Of a DNA stretch of 64,000 bases, positions 25,043 to 33,468 are shown piece by piece. The stretch comes from Rubrivivax sp. GTDB taxonomy: Bacteria > Pseudomonadota > Gammaproteobacteria > Burkholderiales > Burkholderiaceae_C. Under the pieces are notes generated by a model. That model had not been told where the DNA came from. It saw nothing but the letters and a program-made list of their open reading frames with translations, and made no database searches. Positions within the stretch are counted from its first letter, which is position 1. Each line of letters starts with the position of its first letter. Location: the NCBI GenBank assembly GCA_027485165.1, contig JAIXRN010000075.1, forward strand, positions 62,001 through 126,000, written 5' to 3'. The translations under genes were made by a program, and so were the position numbers.

Positions 25043-26422
25043 GTGAGCCTACAGACTTCTCTGCACGCCGCCCTGGCGCGTCTGGCCCAGTCGGCCCACG
25101 ACCATCGCCGCGCCGTCACCCTGTCCACGCTGGGTTTGCTGGCGGGCTTTGCCGTGACGGCCGTGGCCATTGCGCCGCTGGCCCCCGACGCCAGCAGCCT
25201 GCCGCGGCGCGTGGTGACGGAAATCGTCGAACCCCTGGACTTGGCCAGCCAGCTGGAAGCCCTGGGCACGCACGACCTGCTGCTGCGCCGCAGCGACACC
25301 ACCCGCGGCAGCGACACGGTCGACAGCCTGCTGGCCCGGCTGGGTGTTGCCGACGTGCAGGCCGCGCATTACCTGCGCACCGACCCGATAGGCCGCATGC
25401 TGATGTCTGGCCGCTCCGGCAAGCTGGTGCAGGCCGAACTGCGCGAAGACGGCAGCCTGGTCAGTCTCCTGGCGCGCTACCCGGCCGAAGCCAGCGATGA
25501 ATCACGCACGCACTTCAAGCGCCTGGAACTCACGCGCCAGGCCGGCCGCTGGGAAGCACAGGTCCGCACGGTCCCCTACGCCACGCGGCCGGTGATGGCG
25601 GGCGGCACAGTCAAGACCACCTTGTTCGCTGCCACCGACGCGGCGCGCGTGCCCGACGTCGTGGCTGCACAACTGGCCGATATCTTCGCTGCCGACATCG
25701 ACTTCCACCGCGCGCTGCGCAAGGGCGACAGTTTCCATGTCGTCTACGAAGCGCTGACGGCCGACGGCGAGGCCGTGCCCTGGAACGAGAGTGCAGGCCG
25801 CGTCCTGGCCGCCGAATTCATCGCTGGCGGCCGCGCCCACCATGCCGTCTGGTTCACCCCGGCCGACGGCCGCGGCGGCTACTTCGGACTGGACGGCGAA
25901 AGCCGCCGCCGCAGCTTCCTGGCCAGCCCGGTCGAGTTTTCGCGCGTCACGTCCGGCTTCGCCGAACGCCTGCACCCGATCCTGCAAACCTGGCGCCAGC
26001 ACCTGGGCGTGGACTACAGCGCGCCCGTGGGTACCCCAGTGCGCGCCGTGGGCGACGGCGTAGTCGAATTTGCCGGCTGGCAGAACGGCTACGGCAACGT
26101 GGTCGAAGTGCGGCACGCGCAGAACCGAGAAACACTGTATGCCCACCTCAGCCGCATCGACGTGAAGAAGGGCCAGCGCGTGGGCCAGGGGCAGAACCTG
26201 GGCGCCGTCGGCACCACAGGCTGGAGCACCGGCCCGCATCTGCACTTCGAATTCCGCGTCAACGGCCAGCACCAGGACCCGGAACGCGTCGCGAAAGCGG
26301 CGGAATCGGTGGTGCTGGACGAAGTCTCGCGCCAGCGTTTTGCTGAAACCCTGCGTGTCATCCAGGCCAAGCTCCAGGTCGCCGCCACCGTGGCTTCCGG
26401 GCCCGCCGCGCGCGTCGAATAG
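25043..26422 (+). CDS. M23 family peptidoglycan endopeptidase (MepM-like)
   Basis: A membrane-anchored cell-wall peptidase of about 459 residues. One N-terminal transmembrane helix (about residues 28-48, TLSTLGLLAGFAVTAVAIAPL) anchors it. A cytochrome-like OapA/LysM-flanking region precedes the catalytic LytM/M23 domain at about residues 320-415, which has the zinc ligands in ERLHPILQTWRQHLGVDYSAP (HxxxD) and GPHLHFEFRVNG (HxH). The start is a GTG at 25043 (an in-frame TTG at 25037 is possible); no strong RBS helps. It probably cuts peptide cross-links during growth. Its partner downstream, anmK, recycles anhydro-MurNAc, so the pair joins wall hydrolysis and recycling, as in many betaproteobacteria next to tyrS. 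Confidence 0.88.
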   Translation: MSLQTSLHAALARLAQSAHDHRRAVTLSTLGLLAGFAVTAVAIAPLAPDASSLPRRVVTEIVEPLDLASQLEALGTHDLLLRRSDTTRGSDTVDSLLARLGVADVQAAHYLRTDPIGRMLMSGRSGKLVQAELREDGSLVSLLARYPAEASDESRTHFKRLELTRQAGRWEAQVRTVPYATRPVMAGGTVKTTLFAATDAARVPDVVAAQLADIFAADIDFHRALRKGDSFHVVYEALTADGEAVPWNESAGRVLAAEFIAGGRAHHAVWFTPADGRGGYFGLDGESRRRSFLASPVEFSRVTSGFAERLHPILQTWRQHLGVDYSAPVGTPVRAVGDGVVEFAGWQNGYGNVVEVRHAQNRETLYAHLSRIDVKKGQRVGQGQNLGAVGTTGWSTGPHLHFEFRVNGQHQDPERVAKAAESVVLDEVSRQRFAETLRVIQAKLQVAATVASGPAARVE

Positions 26423-26439
26423 AAACGCCGGGCCCGCCG

Positions 26440-27546
26440 ATGGCTGGCCTGTTCATCGGGCTGATGTCCGGCACCTCGCTCGACGGGGTAGACGCGGTGC
26501 TGGCAGATGCGCAGTCGCGCGACCTGGCCTTCTGCCACCTGCCCTTTCCGCAAGCCTTGCGCCATGAACTGCTGGCGCTGAACAGCCCGGGCGACAACGA
26601 ACTGCACCGCGCCGCACTGGCCGGCAACGCCGTGGCGCGCCTGTACGCCCAGGCCGTGGGCGACGTGCTGGCGCAGGCGGGCTTGCGCGCACAGGACGTG
26701 CGCGCTGTTGGCGCACATGGCCAGACCGTGCGCCACCAGCCCCAGGCGCATGACGGCACGGGCTACACGCTGCAGTTGATCAACGGTGCGTTGCTGGCCG
26801 AACTGGCAGGCATTGATGTGGTGTGCGACTTCCGCAGCCGCGATCTGGCTGCCGGCGGCCAGGGCGCTCCTCTGGTGCCCGCCTTCCATGCCGCGCGGTT
26901 CGCGCAGCCCGGGCAGGACGTCGCGGTGCTGAACATCGGCGGCATTGCCAATCTCAGTTTGCTGCCCGCCCAGGGGCCGGTGACAGGCTTCGACTGCGGC
27001 CCGGGCAACATGCTGCTGGACCGCTGGTGTCAGCAGACGCGCGGCACGGCCTATGACGCCGAGGGCGCCTGGGCCGCCCAAGGCCAGGTTCAAACCGGGC
27101 TGCTGGCCCGCGCACTGGCTGAACCCTTCTTCAACCAGCCCGCCCCCAAGAGCACCGGGCGTGACCTGTTCAACGACGCCTGGCTACAGGCTTGGCTGAA
27201 CGGCAACGCCTGTGCCACAGCCGATGTGGCCGCGACACTGACGGAGCTGACGGCACGTTCAGCCGCCGAAGCCCTGCTGCAGGTGCTGCCAGGCGTAGGC
27301 CGCTTGCTGGTGTGCGGAGGTGGTGCTTACAACCTGCACCTGATGGCCAGGCTGCAGGCCCTGCTGGGGCCACGTGTGCTGGTCAGCAGCACACAGGCTC
27401 GCGGCGTGGCGCCATCGCAAGTGGAAGCGTTGGCCTTCGCCTGGCTGGCGCAGGCGTTTGTGGAAGCTCGTGCTGGCAACCTGCCGGCCGTGACTGGCGC
27501 GCGCAGCCCCCGGGTGCTGGGGGCGCTCTACCCCGCAGGGCACTGA
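26440..27546 (+). CDS. anmK: Anhydro-N-acetylmuramic acid kinase
   Basis: A 368-residue cytosolic kinase that converts 1,6-anhydro-MurNAc to MurNAc-6-phosphate in cell-wall recycling. The N-terminus GLFIGLMSGTSLDGVDAVL is the diagnostic ATP-binding GTS motif; further family blocks are GAHGQTVRH, FHAARFAQPGQDVAVLNIGGIANLS, GFDCGPGNMLLDRW and the C-terminal CGGGAYNLHLMARL. The length equals that of well-known AnmK. It begins 17 bp after the M23 peptidase gene, and both are probably transcribed together. The convergent erpA gene follows. Confidence 0.96.
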   Translation: MAGLFIGLMSGTSLDGVDAVLADAQSRDLAFCHLPFPQALRHELLALNSPGDNELHRAALAGNAVARLYAQAVGDVLAQAGLRAQDVRAVGAHGQTVRHQPQAHDGTGYTLQLINGALLAELAGIDVVCDFRSRDLAAGGQGAPLVPAFHAARFAQPGQDVAVLNIGGIANLSLLPAQGPVTGFDCGPGNMLLDRWCQQTRGTAYDAEGAWAAQGQVQTGLLARALAEPFFNQPAPKSTGRDLFNDAWLQAWLNGNACATADVAATLTELTARSAAEALLQVLPGVGRLLVCGGGAYNLHLMARLQALLGPRVLVSSTQARGVAPSQVEALAFAWLAQAFVEARAGNLPAVTGARSPRVLGALYPAGH

Positions 27547-27634
27547 AGCGCAGGGACCGCGCAAACCACCTGGGTAGCGCGGGCCGCCATAGCGAAGGCC
27601 GCGGCGTAAGGCCCGCCACGGCCTGGGCAGGACA

Positions 27635-28009
27635 TCAGACCGAGAACGACGACCCGCAGCCGCAGGTGGTGGTGGCGTTGGGGTTCTTGATGACGAACTG
27701 CGCGCCTTGCAGGTCTTCCTTGTAGTCAATCTCGGCACCGCCCAGGTACTGCAGGCTCATCGCGTCGATCAGCAGCGTCACGCCGTTCTTCGCCATCTGC
27801 GTGTCGTCTTCGTTCACGACCTCGTCGAAGGTGAAGCCGTACTGGAAGCCCGAGCACCCACCGCCTTGCACGAACACGCGCAGCTTCAGGTCCGGGTTGC
27901 CTTCCTCGTCGACCAGTTGCTTCACTTTGTCGGCAGCGCTGTCGGTGAAGATCAGCGGCGGCGGCATATCGTCCACAGTGGACATCTGGATTTCGGCAAC
28001 AGCGTTCAT
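27635..28009 (-). CDS. erpA: Iron-sulfur cluster insertion protein ErpA
   Basis: A 124-residue A-type carrier that delivers Fe-S clusters to target enzymes. The family motif [15 protein letters not shown] carries the first cysteine, and the C-terminal TTCGCGSSF carries the other two; together they form the cluster-binding site. I set the start at ATG 28009, with AGGAG ideally placed 6 bp upstream; the longer frame to 28120 would add 37 residues not seen in the family. It lies 53 bp past the rpsI terminator on the same strand, so it is transcribed from its own promoter in 28010-28120. Such a gene next to ribosomal genes is common in Burkholderiales. Confidence 0.96.
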   Translation of the reverse strand: MNAVAEIQMSTVDDMPPPLIFTDSAADKVKQLVDEEGNPDLKLRVFVQGGGCSGFQYGFTFDEVVNEDDTQMAKNGVTLLIDAMSLQYLGGAEIDYKEDLQGAQFVIKNPNATTTCGCGSSFSV

Positions 28010-28123
28010 GGTGGCTCCTGGATGGGCAATCTCGCCCCGGATGGTACGACGCTCGGGCGGCCTGCCCCAGCGCACCACCCCGATGGCAAGGGGGTGTTTG
28101 GCCCGCATCGCGACCAGCATGAC

Positions 28124-28150
28124 AAAGGGCAGCCCAAGGGCTGCCCTTTT
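28124..28150 (-). terminator. Rho-independent terminator after rpsI
   Basis: An AAAGGGCAGCCC / GGGCTGCCCTTT stem of up to 12 bp with a 2-nt centre, ending in TTTGTC on the minus strand. It lies 31 bp after the rpsI stop and ends the rplM-rpsI transcript. The opposite strand has TTTT after the stem, so it could work in both directions. Confidence 0.85.
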
Positions 28151-28181
28151 GACGCCATGTGATGGCGGCGCGGGAAGGCGA

Positions 28182-28574
28182 TCAGCGCTTGCTGAACTGC
28201 TTCCGGCGGCGAGCGCCGTGCAGGCCGACCTTCTTGCGTTCGACTTCGCGCGCGTCGCGCGTCACGAAGCCGGCGTGGCTGAGGTCGGGCTTGAGGGCTG
28301 CGTCGTAGTCGATCAGCGCGCGGGTGATGCCGTGGCGCACCGCACCGGCCTGGCCGCTCTCGCCGCCGCCGTGCACGTTGATCTTGATGTCGAAGGCCAG
28401 TTCGTTGCCCGTCAGCAGCAGGGGCTGCTTGACGATCATGATCGAGGTCTGGCGGCCAAAGTAGTCGTCAACGGTCTTGCCGTTGATGACGATCTTGCCC
28501 TCGCCCTTCTTGATGAAGACCCGGGCGACGCTGGATTTGCGGCGGCCGGTGCCGTAGTTGTATTGACCGATCAT
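28182..28574 (-). CDS. rpsI: 30S ribosomal protein S9
   Basis: Ribosomal protein of 130 residues with the diagnostic start [18 protein letters not shown], the central [18 protein letters not shown] and the basic C-terminal tail [17 protein letters not shown] that reaches the P-site tRNA. It follows rplM by 11 bp as the second gene of the universal L13-S9 operon. Confidence 0.98.
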   Translation of the reverse strand: MIGQYNYGTGRRKSSVARVFIKKGEGKIVINGKTVDDYFGRQTSIMIVKQPLLLTGNELAFDIKINVHGGGESGQAGAVRHGITRALIDYDAALKPDLSHAGFVTRDAREVERKKVGLHGARRRKQFSKR

Positions 28575-28585
28575 CGCGTGCGTCC

Positions 28586-29014
28586 TCAGATCTCGAGCGG
28601 CTTGGGCTGTTGGGCGGTGTGCGGATGCGTGGGGCCCGCATACACCTTCAGCTTCTTGACCATGGCGTAACCGAGCGGGCCCTTGGGCAGCATGCCCTTG
28701 ACAGCCTTCTCGATGGCGCGGCCAGGGTGCTTGGCCTGCATGTCCTTGAACGCGGTGGCATAGATGCCGCCCGGGTAGCCGGAGTGCCGGTAATAGATCT
28801 TGTCGGTGGCCTTGGCGCCAGTGACACGGATCTTTTCGGCGTTGACGATGACGATGAAATCGCCGGTGTCGACGTGAGGCGTGTAAATGGCTTTGTGCTT
28901 GCCGCGCAAACGGAGTGCCACTTCGCTGGCAACACGTCCGAGCACCTTGTCGGTGGCGTCAATCACAAACCATTCATGCGTCACTTCGGCCGGCTTGGCG
29001 CTGAAGGTCTTCAT
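28586..29014 (-). CDS. rplM: 50S ribosomal protein L13
   Basis: Ribosomal protein of 142 residues with the L13 landmarks [51 protein letters not shown] and [21 protein letters not shown] at 29014 has AAAGACCCCC upstream, a modest RBS. It heads the operon with rpsI. The 230-nt leader contains a strong hairpin and a promoter (see 29117-29138 and 29241-29269); in E. coli L13 represses its own mRNA through the leader, so a comparable control is plausible here. Confidence 0.98.
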   Translation of the reverse strand: MKTFSAKPAEVTHEWFVIDATDKVLGRVASEVALRLRGKHKAIYTPHVDTGDFIVIVNAEKIRVTGAKATDKIYYRHSGYPGGIYATAFKDMQAKHPGRAIEKAVKGMLPKGPLGYAMVKKLKVYAGPTHPHTAQQPKPLEI

Positions 29015-29116
29015 GGGGGTCTTTCAGGGTGCGCGGCGAACCGCGCGTGGATTACGGCAATGGGTTTGCGCCCCTGCGCCAGCTCAGCTGGCCCATTCCC
29101 TCGGCGCTGCTTGTGG

Positions 29117-29138
29117 TGTATTGGAGTGATCCAATACA
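29117..29138 (-). promoter_or_regulatory. Inverted repeat in the rplM leader
   Basis: Perfect 9-bp arms TGTATTGGA and TCCAATACA flank a 4-nt loop, on the transcribed strand about 105-125 nt upstream of rplM. Flanking bases (GCTGCCTTG before, CAAGCAGC after) can extend pairing with a bulge, giving a long hairpin. It could be a leader regulatory stem or a protein operator. Confidence 0.6.
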
Positions 29139-29240
29139 AGGCAGCCTCTCGGGGTGCGGGCGTAACTGTCGGTCGGAAAGCCTGCGAACAAGCTGCCGAA
29201 GCGGCACACTCTTCCCCGGCCGTCGTCGGGAAAGCCCGCG

Positions 29241-29269
29241 AGTATAGCGCGCCTGGCCTGGGCTGTGGA
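29241..29269 (-). promoter_or_regulatory. Putative sigma-70 promoter of rplM-rpsI
   Basis: Reading the minus strand, TCCACA (4 of 6 matches to TTGACA) is followed after 17 bp by TATACT (5 of 6 matches to TATAAT). The expected start is about 220 nt upstream of rplM, leaving a long leader with the 29117-29138 hairpin. No better match was seen in the 420-bp gap between rplM and the DUF2726 gene, which holds nothing else recognisable. Confidence 0.55.
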
Positions 29270-29434
29270 ATGACGCACGGTGAACCGGCCGCCGGCCCCG
29301 GGTCGCGGGATGGCGACCGTGCGAGCGCTCACTAAACTGGTAACAAGATTTTTCCGAAGCCGCGTTCTGTAGCCGCGTTCACCCCTCACCTCACCTTACT
29401 CACCTTGCCTGCCGGTAGCGCCCTGTGAAGGGCG

Positions 29435-30316
29435 ATGTCGACGCTGGGCCCGGCCATGCAGCCTACCCTTCCCTGGATCCTCGCCACCCTGGCAGCCGCC
29501 CTGTTGCTGGGTGCAGGTATCTTGTGGCGGCTGAACCGCCGCCAGCCACGGCAGCGTGCACTGCCGACCGAATGGGCACTCTCGGCGCGCCCGGTCTTCA
29601 GCACCGACGAACGTCGCGCATACCGGCACCTGCGCGAAGCGCTGCCGCACCATGTGGTGCTGTCCAAGCTGCCCCTGGTGCGTTTTTGTCAGCCGCTGGA
29701 CCCGCAGGAAGTGCGCTATTGGTACGACCTGCTGGGCGGCACCCATGTCACGTTTGCGATCTGCAGCGCCAACGGGCGCGTGCTGGCAGCCATCGACCTG
29801 GACAACGACCGCAGCCCGTCGCGCCGCAGCGGCCAGATCAAGCAATCGGTGCTGGCGGCCTGCCGGGTGCGCTACCTGCGCTGCCCGGCCGACCATCTGC
29901 CTTCCATTCCTGAACTGCAGTTGCTGGTGCCCCAGGCCGCGATGGCCGCCCGCGGCCCGCAGGCGGCCGCTGCGGCGTACCGGCTGCACGACCCCGCAGG
30001 CACCGGGCTGCGACGCGAATTCACCACCCTGTGGCAGGACTCGGCATACCTGCAGGATTCCTTCTTCGGCACCGACGGCCGCGCCGACCTGGGCAACAAC
30101 AGCGGCTTCGGGCCTTACAGGCCGGGTGCACAGCACGCTCGCGACGCGCTGGTGGACATGGACGACGTAGGCGGCGTGGTGATCGAAACACCCCACTACG
30201 CCGAGACCGACAGGGACCGCGACAGCGACCCTGACGACCGGCCGCTGCCAGTGGTCATTGAAGAGCCCGTGGCCACGCTGCCACCCATCGCCCCGGGTTC
30301 GCAGCTGCGGCACTGA
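29435..30316 (+). CDS. DUF2726 domain-containing membrane protein
   Basis: A 293-residue protein with one N-terminal transmembrane helix (about residues 12-30, LPWILATLAAALLLGAGILW) and a cytoplasmic DUF2726 domain at about residues 52-170: VFSTDERRAYRHLREALP, VVLSKLPLVRFCQPLD, DLLGGTHVTFAICSANGRVLAAIDLD, typical of this nuclease-like fold (related to restriction-endonuclease-like proteins in some annotations). The C-terminus is acidic and disordered (ETDRDRDSDPDDRPLP). Start ATG 29435 has GAAGGGCG just before it; an in-frame ATG at 29456 is also possible. It is followed by srkA. Function unknown. Confidence 0.85.
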   Translation: MSTLGPAMQPTLPWILATLAAALLLGAGILWRLNRRQPRQRALPTEWALSARPVFSTDERRAYRHLREALPHHVVLSKLPLVRFCQPLDPQEVRYWYDLLGGTHVTFAICSANGRVLAAIDLDNDRSPSRRSGQIKQSVLAACRVRYLRCPADHLPSIPELQLLVPQAAMAARGPQAAAAAYRLHDPAGTGLRREFTTLWQDSAYLQDSFFGTDGRADLGNNSGFGPYRPGAQHARDALVDMDDVGGVVIETPHYAETDRDRDSDPDDRPLPVVIEEPVATLPPIAPGSQLRH

Positions 30317-30405
30317 AGGAACGCACACGGGCCGCCGTGGCCGACGCCTGCGAGCCCGCTGGCCCGCACCCGGGCAGCCTCACCGGGCAGGGCTATGCTC
30401 AAGCG

Positions 30406-31434
30406 GTGAACTACGCCGACCTGAGCCCGCAGCAGATTCTCGACGCCCTGGACAGCGTGGGCCAACGCGGCGACGGCCGCATCCTGCAGCTGAATTCCTA
30501 CGAGAACCGGGTCTTCCAGGTGATGCTGGAAGACGGCGGTGCCGTGGTGGCCAAGTTCTACCGGCCCGGCCGCTGGAGCGACGCGCAGATCCTGGAAGAA
30601 CACGCATTTGCGCTGGAACTGGCCACCGCCGAGGTACCCGTGGTGCCCCCGCTTGTGCTGCTGGGCCACGACAGCGCCGGCGCAACCCACCTGCAAGGCC
30701 AGCCGCCCACGCTGGCCACCTTGCAGAAATCCCCGGGCGATGACAGCCCGCCGCACCGTTTTGCTGTGGCCGCGCGTTGCGCTGGCCGCCAACCGGAGCT
30801 GGACGACCCAGCCGTGCTGCGCCAGATCGGCCGCTTCATCGGCCGGCTGCATGCCGTCGGCCGCCGCCAGCCCTTTGCCCACCGCCATGTGATGGATGCT
30901 CGGCACGATGGCGAACGCGCCCAGCGCCTGCTGCTGCAGGGCGGCTTCGTCACCGATGCCGAACGCCCGGCCTGGGAAGCCGCCTGCCAGCACGCCCTGG
31001 CCGCCACCGTCGCGGCCTTCGACGCGCTGCAGCCCCTGGCCACCCTGCGCCTGCATGGCGACTGCCACCCGGGCAACGTGCTGTGGCGCCAGACCGGCGA
31101 CGCCGCCGGCCCGCACATGGTGGACCTCGACGACGCGATGCAGGGCCCTGCCGTGCAGGACCTGTGGATGCTGGTCAGCGGCGACCGCCACACCATGGCG
31201 GCGCAACTGAACACGCTGCTGGAAGGCTACGAGCAGTTCAGCGACTTCGACGACCGCGAGCGCGCGCTGATCGAACCCTTGCGCACCCTGCGCATGCTGC
31301 GCCACAGCGCCTGGCTGGCCGAACGCTGGGGCGACCCAACCTTCCCGCTGCATTTCCCGTACTTCGGCACACCGGCCTACTGGAGCCAGCAGACCACCCA
31401 GCTGCGCGAGCAGCTGGAGGCGATGGAGGCCTGA
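30406..31434 (+). CDS. srkA: Stress response serine/threonine kinase SrkA (YihE)
   Basis: A cytosolic kinase-fold protein of about 342 residues, equivalent in order to E. coli SrkA, which counters stress-induced cell death. Shared blocks: ILQLNSYENRVFQV, VVAKFYRPGRWSDAQILEEHAFALEL, the catalytic loop LRLHGDCHPGNVLW (HxDxxxxN), VDLDDAMQGPAVQDLWMLVSG (DxD magnesium site) and FDDRERALIEPLRTLRM. The start is unclear: GTG 30406 (VNYADLSPQQILDAL) aligns with the E. coli N-terminus, whereas an in-frame GTG at 30337 adds 23 residues. It ends 15 bp from the convergent htpG stop. The usual YihE partner dsbA is not adjacent. Confidence 0.92.
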   Translation: MNYADLSPQQILDALDSVGQRGDGRILQLNSYENRVFQVMLEDGGAVVAKFYRPGRWSDAQILEEHAFALELATAEVPVVPPLVLLGHDSAGATHLQGQPPTLATLQKSPGDDSPPHRFAVAARCAGRQPELDDPAVLRQIGRFIGRLHAVGRRQPFAHRHVMDARHDGERAQRLLLQGGFVTDAERPAWEAACQHALAATVAAFDALQPLATLRLHGDCHPGNVLWRQTGDAAGPHMVDLDDAMQGPAVQDLWMLVSGDRHTMAAQLNTLLEGYEQFSDFDDRERALIEPLRTLRMLRHSAWLAERWGDPTFPLHFPYFGTPAYWSQQTTQLREQLEAMEA

Positions 31435-31449
31435 GCTGCCCAGCAGCCG

Positions 31450-33345
31450 TCAGGCCGCCACCAGCAGCTTGTTCACCCGCGCCACATAAGCAGCCGGGTC
31501 TTCCAACTGCCCGCCTTCGGCCAGCAGGGCCTGGTCGAACAGGATGTGGGCCAGTTCGTCGAAGCTGCCCTCATCCTGGTTCATGGCCTCCAGGCGCTTC
31601 ACCAGCGCGTGTTCGGCGTTGACTTCCAGGATGGGCTTGCCCGCCGGCGCAGCCTGGCCGCTTTGCTTCAGCAGGCGCGCCAGGTGGGAACTCATGTCGC
31701 CTTCTTCCACCACGATGCAGGCCGGTGAATCCACCAGCCGCGTGGTGGTGCGCACGTCCTTGGCGCGGTCCTTCAGGGCTTCCTTGAGCTTGTCCAGCGT
31801 GGGCTTGAAGGCTTCGGCGGTGGCTTCGGCCTGCTTCTTTTCTTCCTCGTCCTGCAGCTTGCCCAGGTCGACGCCGCCCTTGGCCACGCTTTGCAGCGGC
31901 TTGCCGTCGAATTCGTACAGGTGGCTCAGCATCCATTCGTCGACGCGGTCGGTGAGCAGCAGCACTTCCAGGCCCTTCTTGCGGAAGATCTCCAGCTGCG
32001 GGCTGTTCTTCGCCGCCGACAACGTGTCGGCGGTGATGTAGTAGATCTCTTCCTGGCCTTCCTTCATGCGCTTGACGTAGTCGGCGAACGAGACACCGGT
32101 GTCGGCATGGGTGCTGGCAAATCGCAGCAGCTTGGCCAGGCGTTCCTGGTTGGCGTGGTCTTCGCCGACGCCTTCCTTCAGCACGGCGCCGAACTCACCC
32201 CAGAACTTGGCGTACTTCTCGCGGTCTTCGGCACTCTCGCTGTCGGCCAGGCTTTCCAGCATGCCCAGCACGCGCTTGGTGCTGCCTTCGCGGATGGCCT
32301 TCACGTCGCGGCTTTCCTGCAGCAGTTCGCGGCTGACGTTCAGCGGCAGGTCGGCGCTGTCGATCACGCCTTTCACGAAGCGCAGGTACACCGGCATCAG
32401 CGCCTCGGCGTCGTCCATGATGAAGACGCGCTTCACGTACAGCTTCACGCCGCCGCGCTTGTCGCGGTTCCACATGTCCATCGGCGCCTTGGCCGGCACG
32501 TACAGCAGCTGGGTGTATTCGCTGCGGCCTTCGACGCGGTTGTGGGTGTAGGCCAGCGGCGCTTCCTGGTCGTAGCTGAGCTGCTTGTAGAAGTCCTGGT
32601 ACTGGGCGTCGGTAATGTCGCTCTTGCTGCGCGTCCACAGCGCGGCAGCCTTGTTCACCGTTTCCCATTCGTCGGTGGGCACGGTGTCTTTCTTCTCGTC
32701 GTCCCACTTCGTCTTGGGCATCAGCACCGGCAGGCTGATGTGGTCGCTGTACTTGCTGATGACGCTCTTCAGCTTCCAGGCGCTGAGGAATTCCTCCTCG
32801 CCTTCGCGCAGGTGCAGGATGACGTCGGTGCCGCGCTCGGCGCGGGTGATGGTTTCCACCTCGAAGTCGCCCGTGCCTTCGCTCGACCAGCGCACGCCTT
32901 CCTCGGCCGTCGCACCCGCGCGGCGGGTTTCCACCGTCATGCGGTCGGCGACGATGAAGCCGCTGTAGAAGCCCACGCCGAACTGGCCGATGAGGTTGGC
33001 GTCTTTCTTCTGGTCGCCTTCCAGCTTGTTCATGAATTCGCGCGTGCCGCTCTTGGCGATGGTGCCCAGATGCGACACGGCTTCGTCCGCGCTCATGCCG
33101 ATGCCGTTGTCGCGGATGGTGATGGTTTTCTTCTCGGCGTCGTACCAGACGCGCACTTCCAGGTTGGGCGCGTCTTCGAACAGCTGGGGCTTGTCCAGCG
33201 CTTCGAAGCGCAGCTTGTCGCAGGCGTCGCTGGCATTGCTGACCAGCTCGCGCAGGAAGATTTCCTTGTTCGAATAGAGCGAATGCGTGACGAGGTGCAG
33301 GATCTGCTTGACCTCGGCCTGGAATGACAGGGTTTGCTTGTCCAT
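31450..33345 (-). CDS. htpG: Chaperone protein HtpG (Hsp90)
   Basis: Bacterial Hsp90 of 631 residues with the three-domain layout: N-terminal ATPase (about 1-215) with [24 protein letters not shown], the GQFGVGFYS lid motif and GTDVILHL; middle domain (about 230-500) with FKKxVF-like [16 protein letters not shown] and [12 protein letters not shown]-terminal dimerisation domain (about 510-631). No eukaryotic charged linker or MEEVD. The start [16 protein letters not shown] is canonical. A sigma-32-like promoter lies 78 bp upstream, consistent with heat control. Confidence 0.98.
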   Translation of the reverse strand: MDKQTLSFQAEVKQILHLVTHSLYSNKEIFLRELVSNASDACDKLRFEALDKPQLFEDAPNLEVRVWYDAEKKTITIRDNGIGMSADEAVSHLGTIAKSGTREFMNKLEGDQKKDANLIGQFGVGFYSGFIVADRMTVETRRAGATAEEGVRWSSEGTGDFEVETITRAERGTDVILHLREGEEEFLSAWKLKSVISKYSDHISLPVLMPKTKWDDEKKDTVPTDEWETVNKAAALWTRSKSDITDAQYQDFYKQLSYDQEAPLAYTHNRVEGRSEYTQLLYVPAKAPMDMWNRDKRGGVKLYVKRVFIMDDAEALMPVYLRFVKGVIDSADLPLNVSRELLQESRDVKAIREGSTKRVLGMLESLADSESAEDREKYAKFWGEFGAVLKEGVGEDHANQERLAKLLRFASTHADTGVSFADYVKRMKEGQEEIYYITADTLSAAKNSPQLEIFRKKGLEVLLLTDRVDEWMLSHLYEFDGKPLQSVAKGGVDLGKLQDEEEKKQAEATAEAFKPTLDKLKEALKDRAKDVRTTTRLVDSPACIVVEEGDMSSHLARLLKQSGQAAPAGKPILEVNAEHALVKRLEAMNQDEGSFDELAHILFDQALLAEGGQLEDPAAYVARVNKLLVAA

Positions 33346-33422
33346 GGGCGACGTTTCTTGGATAGGTGTGAAAGACGGGGCGGGCGACGGCCGGTATCGG
33401 CCGCCACCAGGCCAGCCTTGGA

Positions 33423-33450
33423 TGATGAGGGGCTTCGCCGCCTTTTCAAG
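33423..33450 (-). promoter_or_regulatory. Putative sigma-32 (heat-shock) promoter of htpG
   Basis: On the minus strand CTTGAAA is followed after 13 bp by CCTCATCA, matching the sigma-32 consensus (CTTGAAA; CCCCATTA, 6 of 8). The predicted start is about 70 nt upstream of htpG. Confidence 0.55.
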
Positions 33451-33468
33451 GGCGGGCGGGCTGGCCGG

